The notes: generated from the letters alone by a model not told the origin. 39,197 nt of DNA from Terriglobales bacterium (GCA_015655195.1 JAATFM010000239.1:1-39197), one strand, 5' to 3'. Shown: positions 25,153 through 35,329, numbered from the stretch's first letter. Numbers and translations: made by a program.

Positions 25153-27603
25153 TCAATGTGAAATATTTACGATATTTGTGTGTGAAAGGCTGCTCCGACT
25201 GACCTCAAGCTGTCTGAGTGAGGGGAAGCCCGCGTCTGCGCCACGCCATGTCTCGGCGGCAAGATCGTATGCCTTTGCGGCGCCGCGGGAGTCGCCTTCA
25301 AGAGCGAGTGTTTGCCCTAAGGAGAGAGCGGCCAGACCCAGATAGATCGAGTCAGCGGCTATGCCGCGATTCTGCAAAATCTGCTGAAAAGTTTCCGCTG
25401 CCTGAGGAAGCTGGTGGTTTTGCAGATAGGCCACTCCCAGATAGTAGGCAGGCGCGAATTTCATGGGCGCGAAAAGCAGGAATGATTTGGATGGCTCCAG
25501 ATATGCGACAGCCTCTGCCGGATGGTGATGGTGGAGTGCGAGGATTGCTTTGACAGTGGGTAGCCCGAGCCTGCTGATGGCATCGTTCATCTCCGCCTGC
25601 CGATACGTGGATTCTGCGGCTTTCAAGGCGAGATCGTCTCGCCTGGCGATGGCCAGAATGATAGAGGCATAAGCTTGCGCCTCAATATCATGGGGGATCG
25701 TCTTGAGTGCCTTCTGAACGCTGTTGGCGGCCAGTCCCGCTGAGCCGAACTCCGCATCTCCGATGGCCTCATCCAGATCCATCACTGTGGCGATCTCAGG
25801 CAGCTTGTTGGCCAGGGCATTGCTCCGCGCAGTGGAAAAGATCTGGTGGGCTTCCCGGATCTTTCCGCTGCCGAGATCCGCGGAAGCTGCAGTGTCGAGC
25901 AGGAGACTTTCCTGAGGATTGCCTTTGGCCCACGTCAACTGGCGCTGCATGGCGGAGTCGTCATGTTGCGCGAATGAGCCTAGAAAACAGATGTTGTGGA
26001 ATGTAATGAGATTGTTATGGCCGTGTGCGGGATCGCTGCAGAGCGCGTTCAGTTGCTGAGAATCGTTGCGTTCGAGATAGGCCTGGGCCAGAGTCGAGGT
26101 GGAGAGGACGGCGTTTGGATTGATCTGTGCTGCCGCGCGGGCGTACACCAGGGCTTTTTCCGGCCTTCCAAGCAGGTCGTAAAGATTGGCCAGATTATTT
26201 AGTGGTCCCCAGTCCTGCGGGTATAGCGTCGTCCATAGATCGTAGGTCTCAATCGCGTGCTGCAACTCGCCGGTGACATCTGTGTAGTAATGTGCAGCAA
26301 TATAAAGCCTTTCCTTGTCGGTTGTCGTGTCTCTGAGCTCAAAAGCCTTCCGGATATATTTCGCCGCTGATACCGGCTCCTGTGCATTCAGATAGATGGT
26401 TCCCAGCTTGGCATATCCGAGTGCGAAGTGCGGGTCCAGGTCTACAGCCGTCTTGAAGTTCGATATAGCTGCCAGGCTGTTGCCTGCTTTCAGCTTCTGT
26501 TCCCCTTCGGTAAACTCCTTCAGAGCGGCCAGGGAGATGGTCGTGGACTCGACAAGGGGCATGTTGAATCGCCGCAGGGAACTGGCGGGTTCTCCGAGCC
26601 GTTTTCGCATCTTCTCTGTTACTGTGTCGATAGCCGTAAGCAGAGATGCTTCAGAGTCCGCATCCGCCTGCTGCGTCGTCAATATCTTGCCGTCAGAGCA
26701 GCGTGAGGCCGTCAGCAGTATGCGGTATCCGCTGGCATTGGGCCGCAGTTCACTCAGCAGCAACAACTGGCCGCCGAGAGAGGAGCATACTTGCAACTCG
26801 CCTTCCCGACCGTTAATGGCAGGGTCTCGCTTGATGCGCGCAATCTGCTGATCTGAAATGAGGGTGAGGTAAGGGGACTGCTGAAGCTTCAGTTGCACCA
26901 GAAAGGCAAGCATCTGGTTAAAGTGAGACGGCTGCGACGCATCACTCGGGCTACCAACCATAATCGTCTGCGGAGGAGCATAAATGGGGCGCCGGGCATA
27001 GAAATACAGCCATGCGCCTGCCACGCAGCATAGCAGGAATCCAGCCGCGAGGGACAAGGAAATTCTCTTCGTGGCGCGAGCGGCGGCGGTTGGGGGCAAG
27101 GACAGCGGCAGGCTGGTTTGGGGAAGCTCAGGCTGCGTGGCGATGGCATGAGATTTCTTCTCGGCCAGCAGGGAGGCACGCTCCGCATCGCCCTCTTCTG
27201 TATATTCCGCGTTCGCTTGCGGGGAATCGAGCGGAGCTGGAAGCGGAGGAGGCAGCACCTGGGTAATGGGGCCGATGAACTGGTAGCCTCGTCCGGATAT
27301 GGTCTTGATAAAACGAGGGGTGACGGCATTGTCTCCGAGCAGGTCCCGGAGCTTGCCGGCGATGACATAGAGATTCTGATCGACCTCGACAAAAGTCTCG
27401 GTACCCCAGAGGCTATCCCGCAATTCCGCTTTGCTGACGACACGCCCCTGCTGCTTGATGAGGAGAAGCAGCATTTGAAAGGGCTGATCCTGAATGCGGA
27501 CAAGCGTCCCATTCCGATATAAAGCATGATTGGCAGCAGACAGCTCGAAAGGCCCAAATCGATAAATTGTGTCAGTGCAGTCGGTGTCGGAATGCTCTTC
27601 CAT
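25153..27603 (-). CDS. CadC/ToxR-type winged-helix regulator with transmembrane and TPR domains
   Basis: An 816-residue protein read leftward from the ATG at 27603. Residues about 14-112 are an OmpR/PhoB-type winged helix (YRFGPFELSAANHALYRNG, LLLLIKQQGRVVSKAELRDSLWG, VRFIKTISGRGYQFIG-like). A Pro/Ala-rich linker, one transmembrane segment (about 172-192, LAAGFLLCCVAGAWLYF), a globular region and at least six TPR-like repeats (GYAKLGTIYLNAQEPVSAAKY, LNNLANLYDLLGRPEKALVY) follow. The DNA-binding domain is cytoplasmic and the TPR part periplasmic, the usual design of acidobacterial CadC-like regulators. It is divergent from the FG-GAP gene with an inverted repeat between, so it probably regulates that gene. 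No ribosome site is obvious. Confidence 0.92.
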   Translation of the reverse strand: MEEHSDTDCTDTIYRFGPFELSAANHALYRNGTLVRIQDQPFQMLLLLIKQQGRVVSKAELRDSLWGTETFVEVDQNLYVIAGKLRDLLGDNAVTPRFIKTISGRGYQFIGPITQVLPPPLPAPLDSPQANAEYTEEGDAERASLLAEKKSHAIATQPELPQTSLPLSLPPTAAARATKRISLSLAAGFLLCCVAGAWLYFYARRPIYAPPQTIMVGSPSDASQPSHFNQMLAFLVQLKLQQSPYLTLISDQQIARIKRDPAINGREGELQVCSSLGGQLLLLSELRPNASGYRILLTASRCSDGKILTTQQADADSEASLLTAIDTVTEKMRKRLGEPASSLRRFNMPLVESTTISLAALKEFTEGEQKLKAGNSLAAISNFKTAVDLDPHFALGYAKLGTIYLNAQEPVSAAKYIRKAFELRDTTTDKERLYIAAHYYTDVTGELQHAIETYDLWTTLYPQDWGPLNNLANLYDLLGRPEKALVYARAAAQINPNAVLSTSTLAQAYLERNDSQQLNALCSDPAHGHNNLITFHNICFLGSFAQHDDSAMQRQLTWAKGNPQESLLLDTAASADLGSGKIREAHQIFSTARSNALANKLPEIATVMDLDEAIGDAEFGSAGLAANSVQKALKTIPHDIEAQAYASIILAIARRDDLALKAAESTYRQAEMNDAISRLGLPTVKAILALHHHHPAEAVAYLEPSKSFLLFAPMKFAPAYYLGVAYLQNHQLPQAAETFQQILQNRGIAADSIYLGLAALSLGQTLALEGDSRGAAKAYDLAAETWRGADAGFPSLRQLEVSRSSLSHTNIVNISH

Positions 27604-27650
27604 AGATTTTGATTAAATTTACCATGAATCGCCCAGCGAAATGAGGCCGG

Positions 27651-27736
27651 GAAAAATCTAAACTGCTATCGCCCGTAACGCATTATGTCATTTATTTCCA
27701 GCGATATGCGGGAGATCTGCGGGATTTAGATTTTTC
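27651..27736. promoter_or_regulatory. Inverted repeat in the CadC/FG-GAP divergent promoter
   Basis: GAAAAATCTAAA (27651-27662) and TTTAGATTTTTC (27725-27736) are exact reverse complements separated by 62 bases, in the AT-rich divergent region between the winged-helix regulator and the FG-GAP gene. Variants of AGATTTT...ATTAAATT recur at 27604-27620 and 27728-27747. They are candidate binding sites for the winged-helix protein; function is inferred. Confidence 0.5.
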
Positions 27737-27821
27737 TAGATTAAATTAGTTGACTCCCGGGCAGACTGACAAATTAAGTAGCCATATGGAAATCAGGTTT
27801 CTTACCGGGGGTTCACATAGA

Positions 27822-30800
27822 ATGCACATCACATCGTGTTTGCGCTGGGTGTTTGCGGCGACGCTCGTCGGTTTGCTCGGAGGACAGTCGACGCAGGCTG
27901 CCGGCCTCCAGGCAAAACAGAACTCCGCTCGTCCGATCTCTCCTTCCCCAAACACCCCATTCGAGGCGGTCATCGGTTCCCACCTTGCGGATTGGGTGAA
28001 GCAGGGCAGGCAGGCGGCGGAGAGTGTGCCTCAGGGCAGGCAGGCAGCTTCGGTTGCCGCGAGCAGTGTACGCGTGAATGCCCCCGCATTTGTCGCTCCT
28101 CCTTTTCTTGCCTTCGGAGCGGCACTGGTGAATCCTCTGGCGGCAGACTTCAACAACGATGGCAAGGTCGATTTTGCCAATGTTGAAGGCGATGGCACGA
28201 TCATGGTCTTGCTGAACCCCGGCTCTTTCTCGAATCTTGCCGCCCTGCAGCCGCTGGGTCCGAATACCAGCGCAACCGCCGGAGGCAAGGGCCGCAACAT
28301 CGTGCAGGCTCTGGTTGCCGACATGGATGGGGACGGAAATGCGGATCTGATTGCTCTCGATACGGCGAATTCGTCGGTGGTCGTGTGGCATGGCAACGGG
28401 GACGGTACCTTTGGAAATGCCACGGATTATTCCATAGCGGCGGCGTCCGGAGCGGCACCGGAAGCCATTGTCATTGCGGATTTCAACGGAGACGGCAAGC
28501 CGGATGTAGCGACGGTTGACCTGACTCCTGCCACTCCGAACGCCACCACCAGCACCATTACCGAGCTGACGCTCCTGAATCAGGGCGGAGGCGTACTCGC
28601 TCCCGGCAAGGAAGTAGATACGACGGTAAACGAAGCCTTCGGAATGTGGACGGGAGCTGCGGATGTGATTAGCCAAGGCGGTAAGCCGACCGGGCTTGCG
28701 TTTGTTCTGACAGATTCGGGATATACGAGCCCTTCCGGACCGGGCTCCTACGTTTTCGTTCTCTCAAGCAACGGAGACGGCTCCTTCACCGCTGCTGTAA
28801 AGCCGGGCGCGCCGTTGATCTCAAGCGAATCGCCGATAACGATCATCGCTACGAACCTGATCTCGGGCTCCGCCGGCAGCCAGATGGCGCAGGCCAAGCG
28901 AAGCCATCGTGCACTGCTATCGTCGAACAGTTCGACCGGGGCAGCGATCTCGACCACGGATCTGGTCATTTCTGCCGGGAATGGCGCCTTGTACGACGTA
29001 CCGTATGCCGGCGGATCAGGCAATCCTGCCTCCGCAATCGCTCTGGTTGGAACCCCGGACAATTTGAGTGCAACATCCGGGTTGTTCCCATCGTCTCCGG
29101 GGGCTTTTCCTCTTATTCCGAATACCGGCCTGGTCGTAGCGGATTTTGATGGAGATGGTTTTCTCGATCTTCTTACCACCACAGCGGCAACGGCGTATGT
29201 CTTTCCAAACAGCGGGAACCGTACCTTTAGCCGGGCTCCGGTGCAGGTTTCGGGAGCGAGTGCCGGCAATGTCGTGGCCGCCGATTTTGATAACAGCGGC
29301 TATCCCTCCCTTATCTGGGCCGATGACGTCTTGTCGCAGATCGGATATTTTCAGAACCTGGGATCGACGAATCCCTCGCAAAGCGGCTTGTTTTATGCGG
29401 CCCCGGCAGTATCCGGCCCAAGTACGAATGGCGGCAGTGATTACTATGCGTTTGGCGCCAACATTGGGGTCCAGGCGGTGGCCGATGTGAACGGCGACGG
29501 CCTGGAAGATGTGATTGCCACAGATTCCTCCTACGTATATCGAGATGGCCTCCCGGTGCATCTTAACGCGGACATTGTTCTGGGGATCAACAATGGCGCG
29601 GGCATCGGCAACAATGAGAGCAACGGCTTTACCTTCAGCACCGTAATTTCCGGAATCAGCCTCGGAGCCCTTGGCTTCAATCCGCTTCTTGAGCCAGTTG
29701 CCATCAAGACGACGGCGGGAACGACTGTGTTGCTTACGATCGCCAGCCCCCCGGCTTTGTACACAATAGCGATCGATAACAAAGGGAATGCGGGGGCTCC
29801 GCAAGCGCTCAACTTCGGGAGCGTAACGCCGGCTTGTACCGTGTATTATGCCGACGCTGGCGACGTAAATGGCGATGGAAATGCGGACATTGTGGTTGCG
29901 TATTCGGGAGATTTCCTCTGCACCGGCGGAACGCCTGGGCAAGGGGCGGTCAACTCTGGATTCTTCACCTTCCTGGGCAATGGAGATGGCACCTTTCAGG
30001 CAGGGCAGTATACGCCTGTAGGGACAGCGCTGTTTAAGGTGAAGCTGATCGACCTTACCGGCGCTCCGGGAAAACTAGATGTTGTCGCGATTGACTCCTA
30101 CACGCCGGCTTCGCAGCAGCCCGGCCCCATCGGTCCCGGCGGCCCATCGAGTGCCCCGCCAAGCCACCACACGTATGTCATTCCTGGAAATGGCGATGGA
30201 ACCTTTCAGGCATCAGCCGCGGCAGACGCTGCTCCGAACTATATTGTGTCGGACATTATTTCCGGCGATTTCAACCAGGACGGAATCCAGGATCTTATCC
30301 TCACCACGGAGGGGCAATACAACAGTGCGACTCAGGGGATGATTGCGAACACTTCCGGTGTTCTCCTGCTGCCTGGAAATGGCGACAGGACATTCGGGGC
30401 GGGACAGTTGATCGATCAAGGGTTCTATCCGGCTACTGGCAAATTGGGCGATTTTAATGGGGACGGTACGCCGGACCTTGCTGTCACCCAATTCACCTCC
30501 AGCAATGCTCTTATTCCCTTTACGCCGATACTGGAGGTTTTCCCAAACCTTGGAGGAGGAGTTTTCGGACCGTCCTATGGCGAGTTTCAGGCTCCGTTCA
30601 ACTGGGTGCTTGAAAGCGGGCTGAAGACTGTTAACATCCCTCTCTTTACGGGAGCATTCGGCGCGGTCGGCAGCACGGATCTGCTCTTGTCCAATGGATA
30701 TAATTCCACGCTGTTTCTGAATCAGGGCCAGCCTGCGCTACAAGTGACCGCTGCTCCCACTACGGTCAGCCAGGGAGCGCCGGTGACACTCACTGCCGCC

Positions 30801-31550
30801 TTGCTGTTGGGCGGCAACACGGTCAGTTCAGCCACAGGGGCCGTAACGTTTTCGATCAATGGAACGGCGCTCGGTTCTAGCCCGCTTGAAAATGGCACCG
30901 CCACCTTCATTACCAGCAATCTTCCCGCAGGCAGTGATGTTGTAAATGCCGCCTATTCCGGAGACGCGAACAACAACCCGGCGACGGGAAGCGCGACCGT
31001 GACCGTTACCGCGCTCGCGCCTGCCTTCACGATGACGGCATCTCCGGGCAGTCTTTCTCTTGTGCCAGGTGCAACGGGCACGGCCACGTTAGCGTTGACC
31101 TCGAATGCAGCCTTCAGCGGAGCGATCAGCTTTACCTGCACGGGTGCGCCGTCAGAGGCAAGCTGCACTGTCGTTCCGAGTACGTTGACGATAAGTGCGA
31201 ATCAGACCGGCAATGTGGCCGTTGTGGTTGCTACGACGGCAACGAATAACCAATATCAGGGAGCGGTGCATCTGCTGTGGAAGACGGCAGCGGCGGGCGG
31301 TGTCAGCCTTGCTGGCGTACTGTTGTTGCTTCTGCCGCGCCGTCGCCGATATGCAGGCATCTGGAGTGCTCTTGCTCTGATTCTGCTTGCCGGCGGCTGC
31401 ACCGGACTACTGACTGGCTGCGGCAGCGATGGCGGGAACAAATATCCCGGCACACCTATGGGCACGAGCACATTAACGATAACCGCTACTGCGGGAACGC
31501 TATCTGTGAGCCAGACCATCACCGTCAACATTGGGCAGGCACAGCAATAA
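27822..31550 (+). CDS. Secreted FG-GAP/VCBS repeat protein with Ig-like domain and C-terminal hairpin anchor
   Basis: I prefer the ATG at 27822, which begins a compact signal peptide (MHITSCLRWVFAATLVGLLGG, cleaved after TQA) with GGGGG about ten bases upstream; 27786 is an alternative. The roughly 1242-residue product carries at least nine FG-GAP-type repeats with calcium-binding D.N.DG.D motifs (ADFNNDGKVDF, ADMDGDGNADLI, GDVNGDGNADIV, GDFNGDGTPDLA), forming one or more beta-propellers. An Ig-like domain follows (SGDANNNPATGSATVTV), then a CTGAPSEASC segment. The C-terminus has a hydrophobic segment, PRRRR, a second hydrophobic segment ending LLTGC (Cys codon 31419-31421) and a 43-residue tail. 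Likely an adhesive or binding surface protein; it has no clear catalytic domain. It is followed by a sedolisin gene on the same strand. Confidence 0.85.
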   Translation: MHITSCLRWVFAATLVGLLGGQSTQAAGLQAKQNSARPISPSPNTPFEAVIGSHLADWVKQGRQAAESVPQGRQAASVAASSVRVNAPAFVAPPFLAFGAALVNPLAADFNNDGKVDFANVEGDGTIMVLLNPGSFSNLAALQPLGPNTSATAGGKGRNIVQALVADMDGDGNADLIALDTANSSVVVWHGNGDGTFGNATDYSIAAASGAAPEAIVIADFNGDGKPDVATVDLTPATPNATTSTITELTLLNQGGGVLAPGKEVDTTVNEAFGMWTGAADVISQGGKPTGLAFVLTDSGYTSPSGPGSYVFVLSSNGDGSFTAAVKPGAPLISSESPITIIATNLISGSAGSQMAQAKRSHRALLSSNSSTGAAISTTDLVISAGNGALYDVPYAGGSGNPASAIALVGTPDNLSATSGLFPSSPGAFPLIPNTGLVVADFDGDGFLDLLTTTAATAYVFPNSGNRTFSRAPVQVSGASAGNVVAADFDNSGYPSLIWADDVLSQIGYFQNLGSTNPSQSGLFYAAPAVSGPSTNGGSDYYAFGANIGVQAVADVNGDGLEDVIATDSSYVYRDGLPVHLNADIVLGINNGAGIGNNESNGFTFSTVISGISLGALGFNPLLEPVAIKTTAGTTVLLTIASPPALYTIAIDNKGNAGAPQALNFGSVTPACTVYYADAGDVNGDGNADIVVAYSGDFLCTGGTPGQGAVNSGFFTFLGNGDGTFQAGQYTPVGTALFKVKLIDLTGAPGKLDVVAIDSYTPASQQPGPIGPGGPSSAPPSHHTYVIPGNGDGTFQASAAADAAPNYIVSDIISGDFNQDGIQDLILTTEGQYNSATQGMIANTSGVLLLPGNGDRTFGAGQLIDQGFYPATGKLGDFNGDGTPDLAVTQFTSSNALIPFTPILEVFPNLGGGVFGPSYGEFQAPFNWVLESGLKTVNIPLFTGAFGAVGSTDLLLSNGYNSTLFLNQGQPALQVTAAPTTVSQGAPVTLTAALLLGGNTVSSATGAVTFSINGTALGSSPLENGTATFITSNLPAGSDVVNAAYSGDANNNPATGSATVTVTALAPAFTMTASPGSLSLVPGATGTATLALTSNAAFSGAISFTCTGAPSEASCTVVPSTLTISANQTGNVAVVVATTATNNQYQGAVHLLWKTAAAGGVSLAGVLLLLLPRRRRYAGIWSALALILLAGGCTGLLTGCGSDGGNKYPGTPMGTSTLTITATAGTLSVSQTITVNIGQAQQ

Positions 31551-31564
31551 CTCTTCAGGAGCGA

Positions 31565-31590
31565 AGACCTGGACAGGAGTGTCCAGGTCT
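31565..31590 (+). terminator. Stem-loop after the FG-GAP gene (terminator-like)
   Basis: A perfect 11-bp stem (AGACCTGGACA / TGTCCAGGTCT) with the 4-base loop GGAG begins 15 bases after the FG-GAP stop codon. The following sequence (CCACCTTTC) is poor in T, so termination may be partial and allow readthrough into the protease gene. Confidence 0.6.
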
Positions 31591-31641
31591 CCACCTTTCA
31601 ACATGCCCCGTCAACATTTTCATCGTGGAGAATTCGCGACT

Positions 31642-34600
31642 ATGAAGCGTTCCCTGGTCTTCCGGCTTTTCGCTTGTTTTGGCATCACACTTTTTCTTCT
31701 GATCCTTGGTTCTTCGGTGGGTGTGGGCTACGCACAGATTGTTCCATCCATCTCGTCTGCTGCTCCGGTTCAGCCTGTGCCTCTCATCACGCAGAGCATC
31801 GAGGATGGCGGCCTCGTGACTTTGCACGGCACCGTGCATCCGCTGGCAACGTCCGCAGCCGATCAAGGCGCGGCGCCTGATTCGCTTCCAATCGGCCGCA
31901 CGATGCTGCTGCTGAATCGCGGCGCGAAGCAGCAGCAGGCGCTTGAAAAGCTGCTGGATGACCAGCAGAATTCCAAGTCTCCGAATTATCACCACTGGCT
32001 CACGCCGGCACAGTTCGGGCAGCAGTTTGGCGCGGCGCCCGAGGATGTGCGGAAGATCACGCAGTGGCTAGAGAACTATGGATTTCAGGTTGAGCCGCCG
32101 ATGGCCGGACAGGATCTGATCGTGTTCTCTGGCACGCACGCGCAGTTGAAAGCGGCGTTCCACACCGAGTTGCATCGCTATCTGCAGAATGGGCAGACCT
32201 ATTACGCAAACTCAGTCGATCCGCAGATTCCTGCCGCACTCGCGCCCGCGATCCGTGGCTTTGTATCGCTGAATAATTTTCCGCGCCATACTCTGCACTC
32301 GGCTCCGAGGCTGGTGAAACGCGAGGATGCCAAATGGAAGTCCGCGGACCCGGGGGCTGACAGGACACACCCGCAGCTCACAGCAGTGTCGGGGAACGAG
32401 ACCCTGCACGCGATTGCTCCATACGATCTGGCGACTCTCTACAATGTGCAGCCCCTATGGGATTCCGGGATTGACGGCACAGGTCAGACGATTGCCATTG
32501 TCAGCACGTCGGATATTAATCCCGCGGATATTGATTCCTTCCGTTCGAGTTTTGGTTTACCGGCCAAGAAGCTGAACATAATTTATGTTGGACCCAATCC
32601 TGGAATGGCTTCGATGGGGGCGGAAGGCGAGGCCGATCTCGATGTAGAGTGGGCCGGCGCCGTGGCCAAGGAGGCCACGATTGACTTGGTGGTGGCGGGT
32701 AATACGCCGACTTCCGGCGGTGTTGAAGGCGCGGCGGCATATATTGTCAACAACAATCTTGCCTCCATCATGAACGTCAGTTACGGCGCATGTGAGTATG
32801 AGCTGGGCGCTGCCGGCAATCAGTTCTATGCGGCAATATGGCAGCAGGCCGCGGCTCAAGGCATCACTGTCTTCGTTGCCGCAGGCGACTCAGGATCGGC
32901 ATCCTGCGATGTAAACGTATCGATTGCACAGTATGGATTGTCGGTAAGCGGAATTGCTTCCACGCCATATAACGTTGCGGTTGGCGGAACGGATCTTTAC
33001 GGCAGCTATACCGCTCCGAGCCAGTATTGGAATGATTCGAATGAACCCACAACATTCCAGTCATTGAAGTCATATGTTCCTGAGTTGCCATGGAACAACT
33101 CCTGTGCCAGTCCTCAGATACTATCCGCCTTGCAGGCACAGGGCCTGACGGATGCCACACCGGAGGCTCTCTGTAATGACTTTCTTGTTCGACAACAATA
33201 TTTGACCGTAGCTGGCGGTGCCGGCGGCGCGAGTGGCTGTATTACAGGCGGAAGCGACGGTGTCACATCCTGCTCAGAGGGGTATCCCAAGCCGGCCTGG
33301 CAGAGCGGAGTCGCCGGAATTCCTGCCGATGGCGTACGCGATCTGCCGGATGTCTCCCTGATGGCAGGCAGTGGGCTCTGGAGCTCCTTCTATGTCTACT
33401 GCCAGTCGGATACTACGCCGTCAAAGACCTGCGATGTGAGCACGGAGATCGAGGGCGCGGGCGGCACATCCTTTGCCAGTCCAATCTTTGCCGGAATTCT
33501 GGCGCTGGTACAGCAACAGACCGCATCGGCGCAAGGAAATGCGAATTATATTTTCTACAAGCTGGCTGCGACACAGTATGGGGCGAGCGGAAATGAATCC
33601 AGTTGCAGTTCCGCGAACGTGGCGGCTGGAAATGCGTGCATCTTTTACGACATCACACAGGGAACCAATGCCGTGCCATGTCTGAGTAGAAGCCCCAATT
33701 GCACAATCAGCAACCCGATAGATTTCACGGGTATTCTGTCCGGCTACAATGCCGGCACTGGATACGATCTGACAACAGGACTGGGCTCGGTCAACGTTGC
33801 GAATCTTGTCAATAACTGGAGCAGCGCGGCCTCGGCGTTTATCTCGACGGATACAAGCCTCACAGCTTCAGGAAGTACAAGTGTGCAATATGGCTCGTCC
33901 ATCACGTTGAACGTGACTGTTTCCCCGGCAGGCTCCAGCAGCATTACTGGAACACCGGGAGGAATCGTTGGCATTACCACGAACAGCACGACCGGCAGCA
34001 ACGCGGTTGGGAGCCTTCCCCTTACCGGTGGTCAGGCCAGCGGATCCGTCACCACGCTTCCGACCGGCAGTTATCAACTGTTTGCTCACTATGCCGGAGA
34101 CACTACCTTTGCGTCCAGCCAATCCGCGGGGTTGGCAGTTGCAATTACTCCCGGAGCCGCGATCACATCCATCTCCGCCGGCCATGCAACAGTGTTATCC
34201 GGGCAAAAGTCCGGCGTGTCGATCCTGGTTGCAGGAATACCGGATGGTGCCACTCCAACCGGTACGGTAACCATTACAAATACAAGCACGGGAGCTGTAT
34301 TGGGTTCAGCGGCACTCGCCCCAGACTCGGAAAGCGGAAGCTCACCGTCCGCAGTTGTTTACATCACGGTCCCCTCCAGTCAGCTTACGATGGGACCGAA
34401 TACCATCACCGCAAGTTACTCCGGGGACGGAAACTATCTGCCGGTTGCTGCATTCTCGACGACGATCAATCTGGTGGCGGCGTTTACGGCCTCAACTAAT
34501 CCGGCTGCGCTGACGCTTGCCCCAAATGCTTCTGGAACCGTTACGGTGACGGCAACGCCTGCTGCATCTGAGACATTGAATCCCGTCGGTTTCAGCTTCT

Positions 34601-35265
34601 CGTGTCCGGCAAATATGCCCGCGGGATTGACGTGCTCCTTCAGCACTCCAACCGCAGCAGCCGGTGGCGCAGTTACATCAACACTCACTCTGCAGTCGGC
34701 ATCTCCGTTGTTGACCCACATGACGCAGGTAGCATCTGTGCCGGAACGCTGGCTGAGCGCAGGAGCAAGTCTGGCAGTGGCAGGGCTGCTCCTGCTGGGC
34801 GTTCCTGTTCGGCGCCGCCATATTTTCTCTGCGTTGTCCATGGTAGCCCTTGTATCGCTCTTCTGGCTGAGTGGATGCGGCGGCGGAGGGTCCTCTCCGA
34901 TTTCCACGGTGACCACACTTTCGGTTACGCCGAAAAATCCGGCCTTTCAGAGCCAAGTCACTCTCACAGCACAGGTGACGCCAAGTTCCGGCAGCGGGTA
35001 TCCGACGGGAACGGTGACATTCTCAAGCGGAAGCACGACTATCGGAACGGCAACGCTGTCGTCCGGGACTGCGAGTTTCAGCACGAGCTCTCTGCCTATC
35101 GGCAATAGCTCTTCGACGGCTTCTTACAGCGGCGATTCCAAATACTTATCATCAACATCCTCATCGAGCAGCCTGGATATCGTTTACACCACGAGCCTGG
35201 CCATCACGGCAAAGGATAGTGCTGGCAATAGCAGTGTTGCGAATCTCGCCTTGACGATCCAATAG
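31642..35265 (+). CDS. S53 family serine-carboxyl peptidase (sedolisin/pro-kumamolisin) with Ig-like repeats
   Basis: The ATG at 31642 follows GGAG and starts a signal peptide (cleaved after GYAQ). The 1207-residue product has a pro-kumamolisin activation domain (about 45-210; NYHHWLTPAQFGQQFGA) and the S53 catalytic domain. Catalytic Glu330 and Asp334 lie in GEADLDVEW, catalytic Ser610 in GGTSFASP, and the calcium site near FYDITQGTN and GYDLTTGLGSVN. Ig-like repeats follow (SGDANY-like YAGDTTFASSQS, YSGDGNYLP). Unusually, a hydrophobic segment, VRRR and a second hydrophobic segment ending WLSGC (Cys codon 34876-34878) precede one more Ig-like repeat and the C-terminus. S53 peptidases act at acidic pH outside the cell, fitting an acidophilic soil bacterium. 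Probably anchored at the surface. Confidence 0.93.
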   Translation: MKRSLVFRLFACFGITLFLLILGSSVGVGYAQIVPSISSAAPVQPVPLITQSIEDGGLVTLHGTVHPLATSAADQGAAPDSLPIGRTMLLLNRGAKQQQALEKLLDDQQNSKSPNYHHWLTPAQFGQQFGAAPEDVRKITQWLENYGFQVEPPMAGQDLIVFSGTHAQLKAAFHTELHRYLQNGQTYYANSVDPQIPAALAPAIRGFVSLNNFPRHTLHSAPRLVKREDAKWKSADPGADRTHPQLTAVSGNETLHAIAPYDLATLYNVQPLWDSGIDGTGQTIAIVSTSDINPADIDSFRSSFGLPAKKLNIIYVGPNPGMASMGAEGEADLDVEWAGAVAKEATIDLVVAGNTPTSGGVEGAAAYIVNNNLASIMNVSYGACEYELGAAGNQFYAAIWQQAAAQGITVFVAAGDSGSASCDVNVSIAQYGLSVSGIASTPYNVAVGGTDLYGSYTAPSQYWNDSNEPTTFQSLKSYVPELPWNNSCASPQILSALQAQGLTDATPEALCNDFLVRQQYLTVAGGAGGASGCITGGSDGVTSCSEGYPKPAWQSGVAGIPADGVRDLPDVSLMAGSGLWSSFYVYCQSDTTPSKTCDVSTEIEGAGGTSFASPIFAGILALVQQQTASAQGNANYIFYKLAATQYGASGNESSCSSANVAAGNACIFYDITQGTNAVPCLSRSPNCTISNPIDFTGILSGYNAGTGYDLTTGLGSVNVANLVNNWSSAASAFISTDTSLTASGSTSVQYGSSITLNVTVSPAGSSSITGTPGGIVGITTNSTTGSNAVGSLPLTGGQASGSVTTLPTGSYQLFAHYAGDTTFASSQSAGLAVAITPGAAITSISAGHATVLSGQKSGVSILVAGIPDGATPTGTVTITNTSTGAVLGSAALAPDSESGSSPSAVVYITVPSSQLTMGPNTITASYSGDGNYLPVAAFSTTINLVAAFTASTNPAALTLAPNASGTVTVTATPAASETLNPVGFSFSCPANMPAGLTCSFSTPTAAAGGAVTSTLTLQSASPLLTHMTQVASVPERWLSAGASLAVAGLLLLGVPVRRRHIFSALSMVALVSLFWLSGCGGGGSSPISTVTTLSVTPKNPAFQSQVTLTAQVTPSSGSGYPTGTVTFSSGSTTIGTATLSSGTASFSTSSLPIGNSSSTASYSGDSKYLSSTSSSSSLDIVYTTSLAITAKDSAGNSSVANLALTIQ

Positions 35266-35280
35266 GATTAGGTGCTCAGT

Positions 35281-35329
35281 CTGTCTGGCAATTTCGCTTG
35301 TCTCGTACCGGGATGAAATTGCCAGACAG
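35281..35329 (+). terminator. Stem-loop terminator after the sedolisin gene
   Basis: A perfect 15-bp stem (CTGTCTGGCAATTTC / GAAATTGCCAGACAG) with a 19-base loop starts 16 bases after the protease stop and is followed by CTATTCTTGTTT. The modest T content makes it a probable, not certain, intrinsic terminator. Confidence 0.65.

Noticed and set aside
29016-29942. 308-codon leftward open frame opposite the FG-GAP gene
   Set aside because: Arises from the repeat-rich codon pattern of the FG-GAP protein; no independent support.
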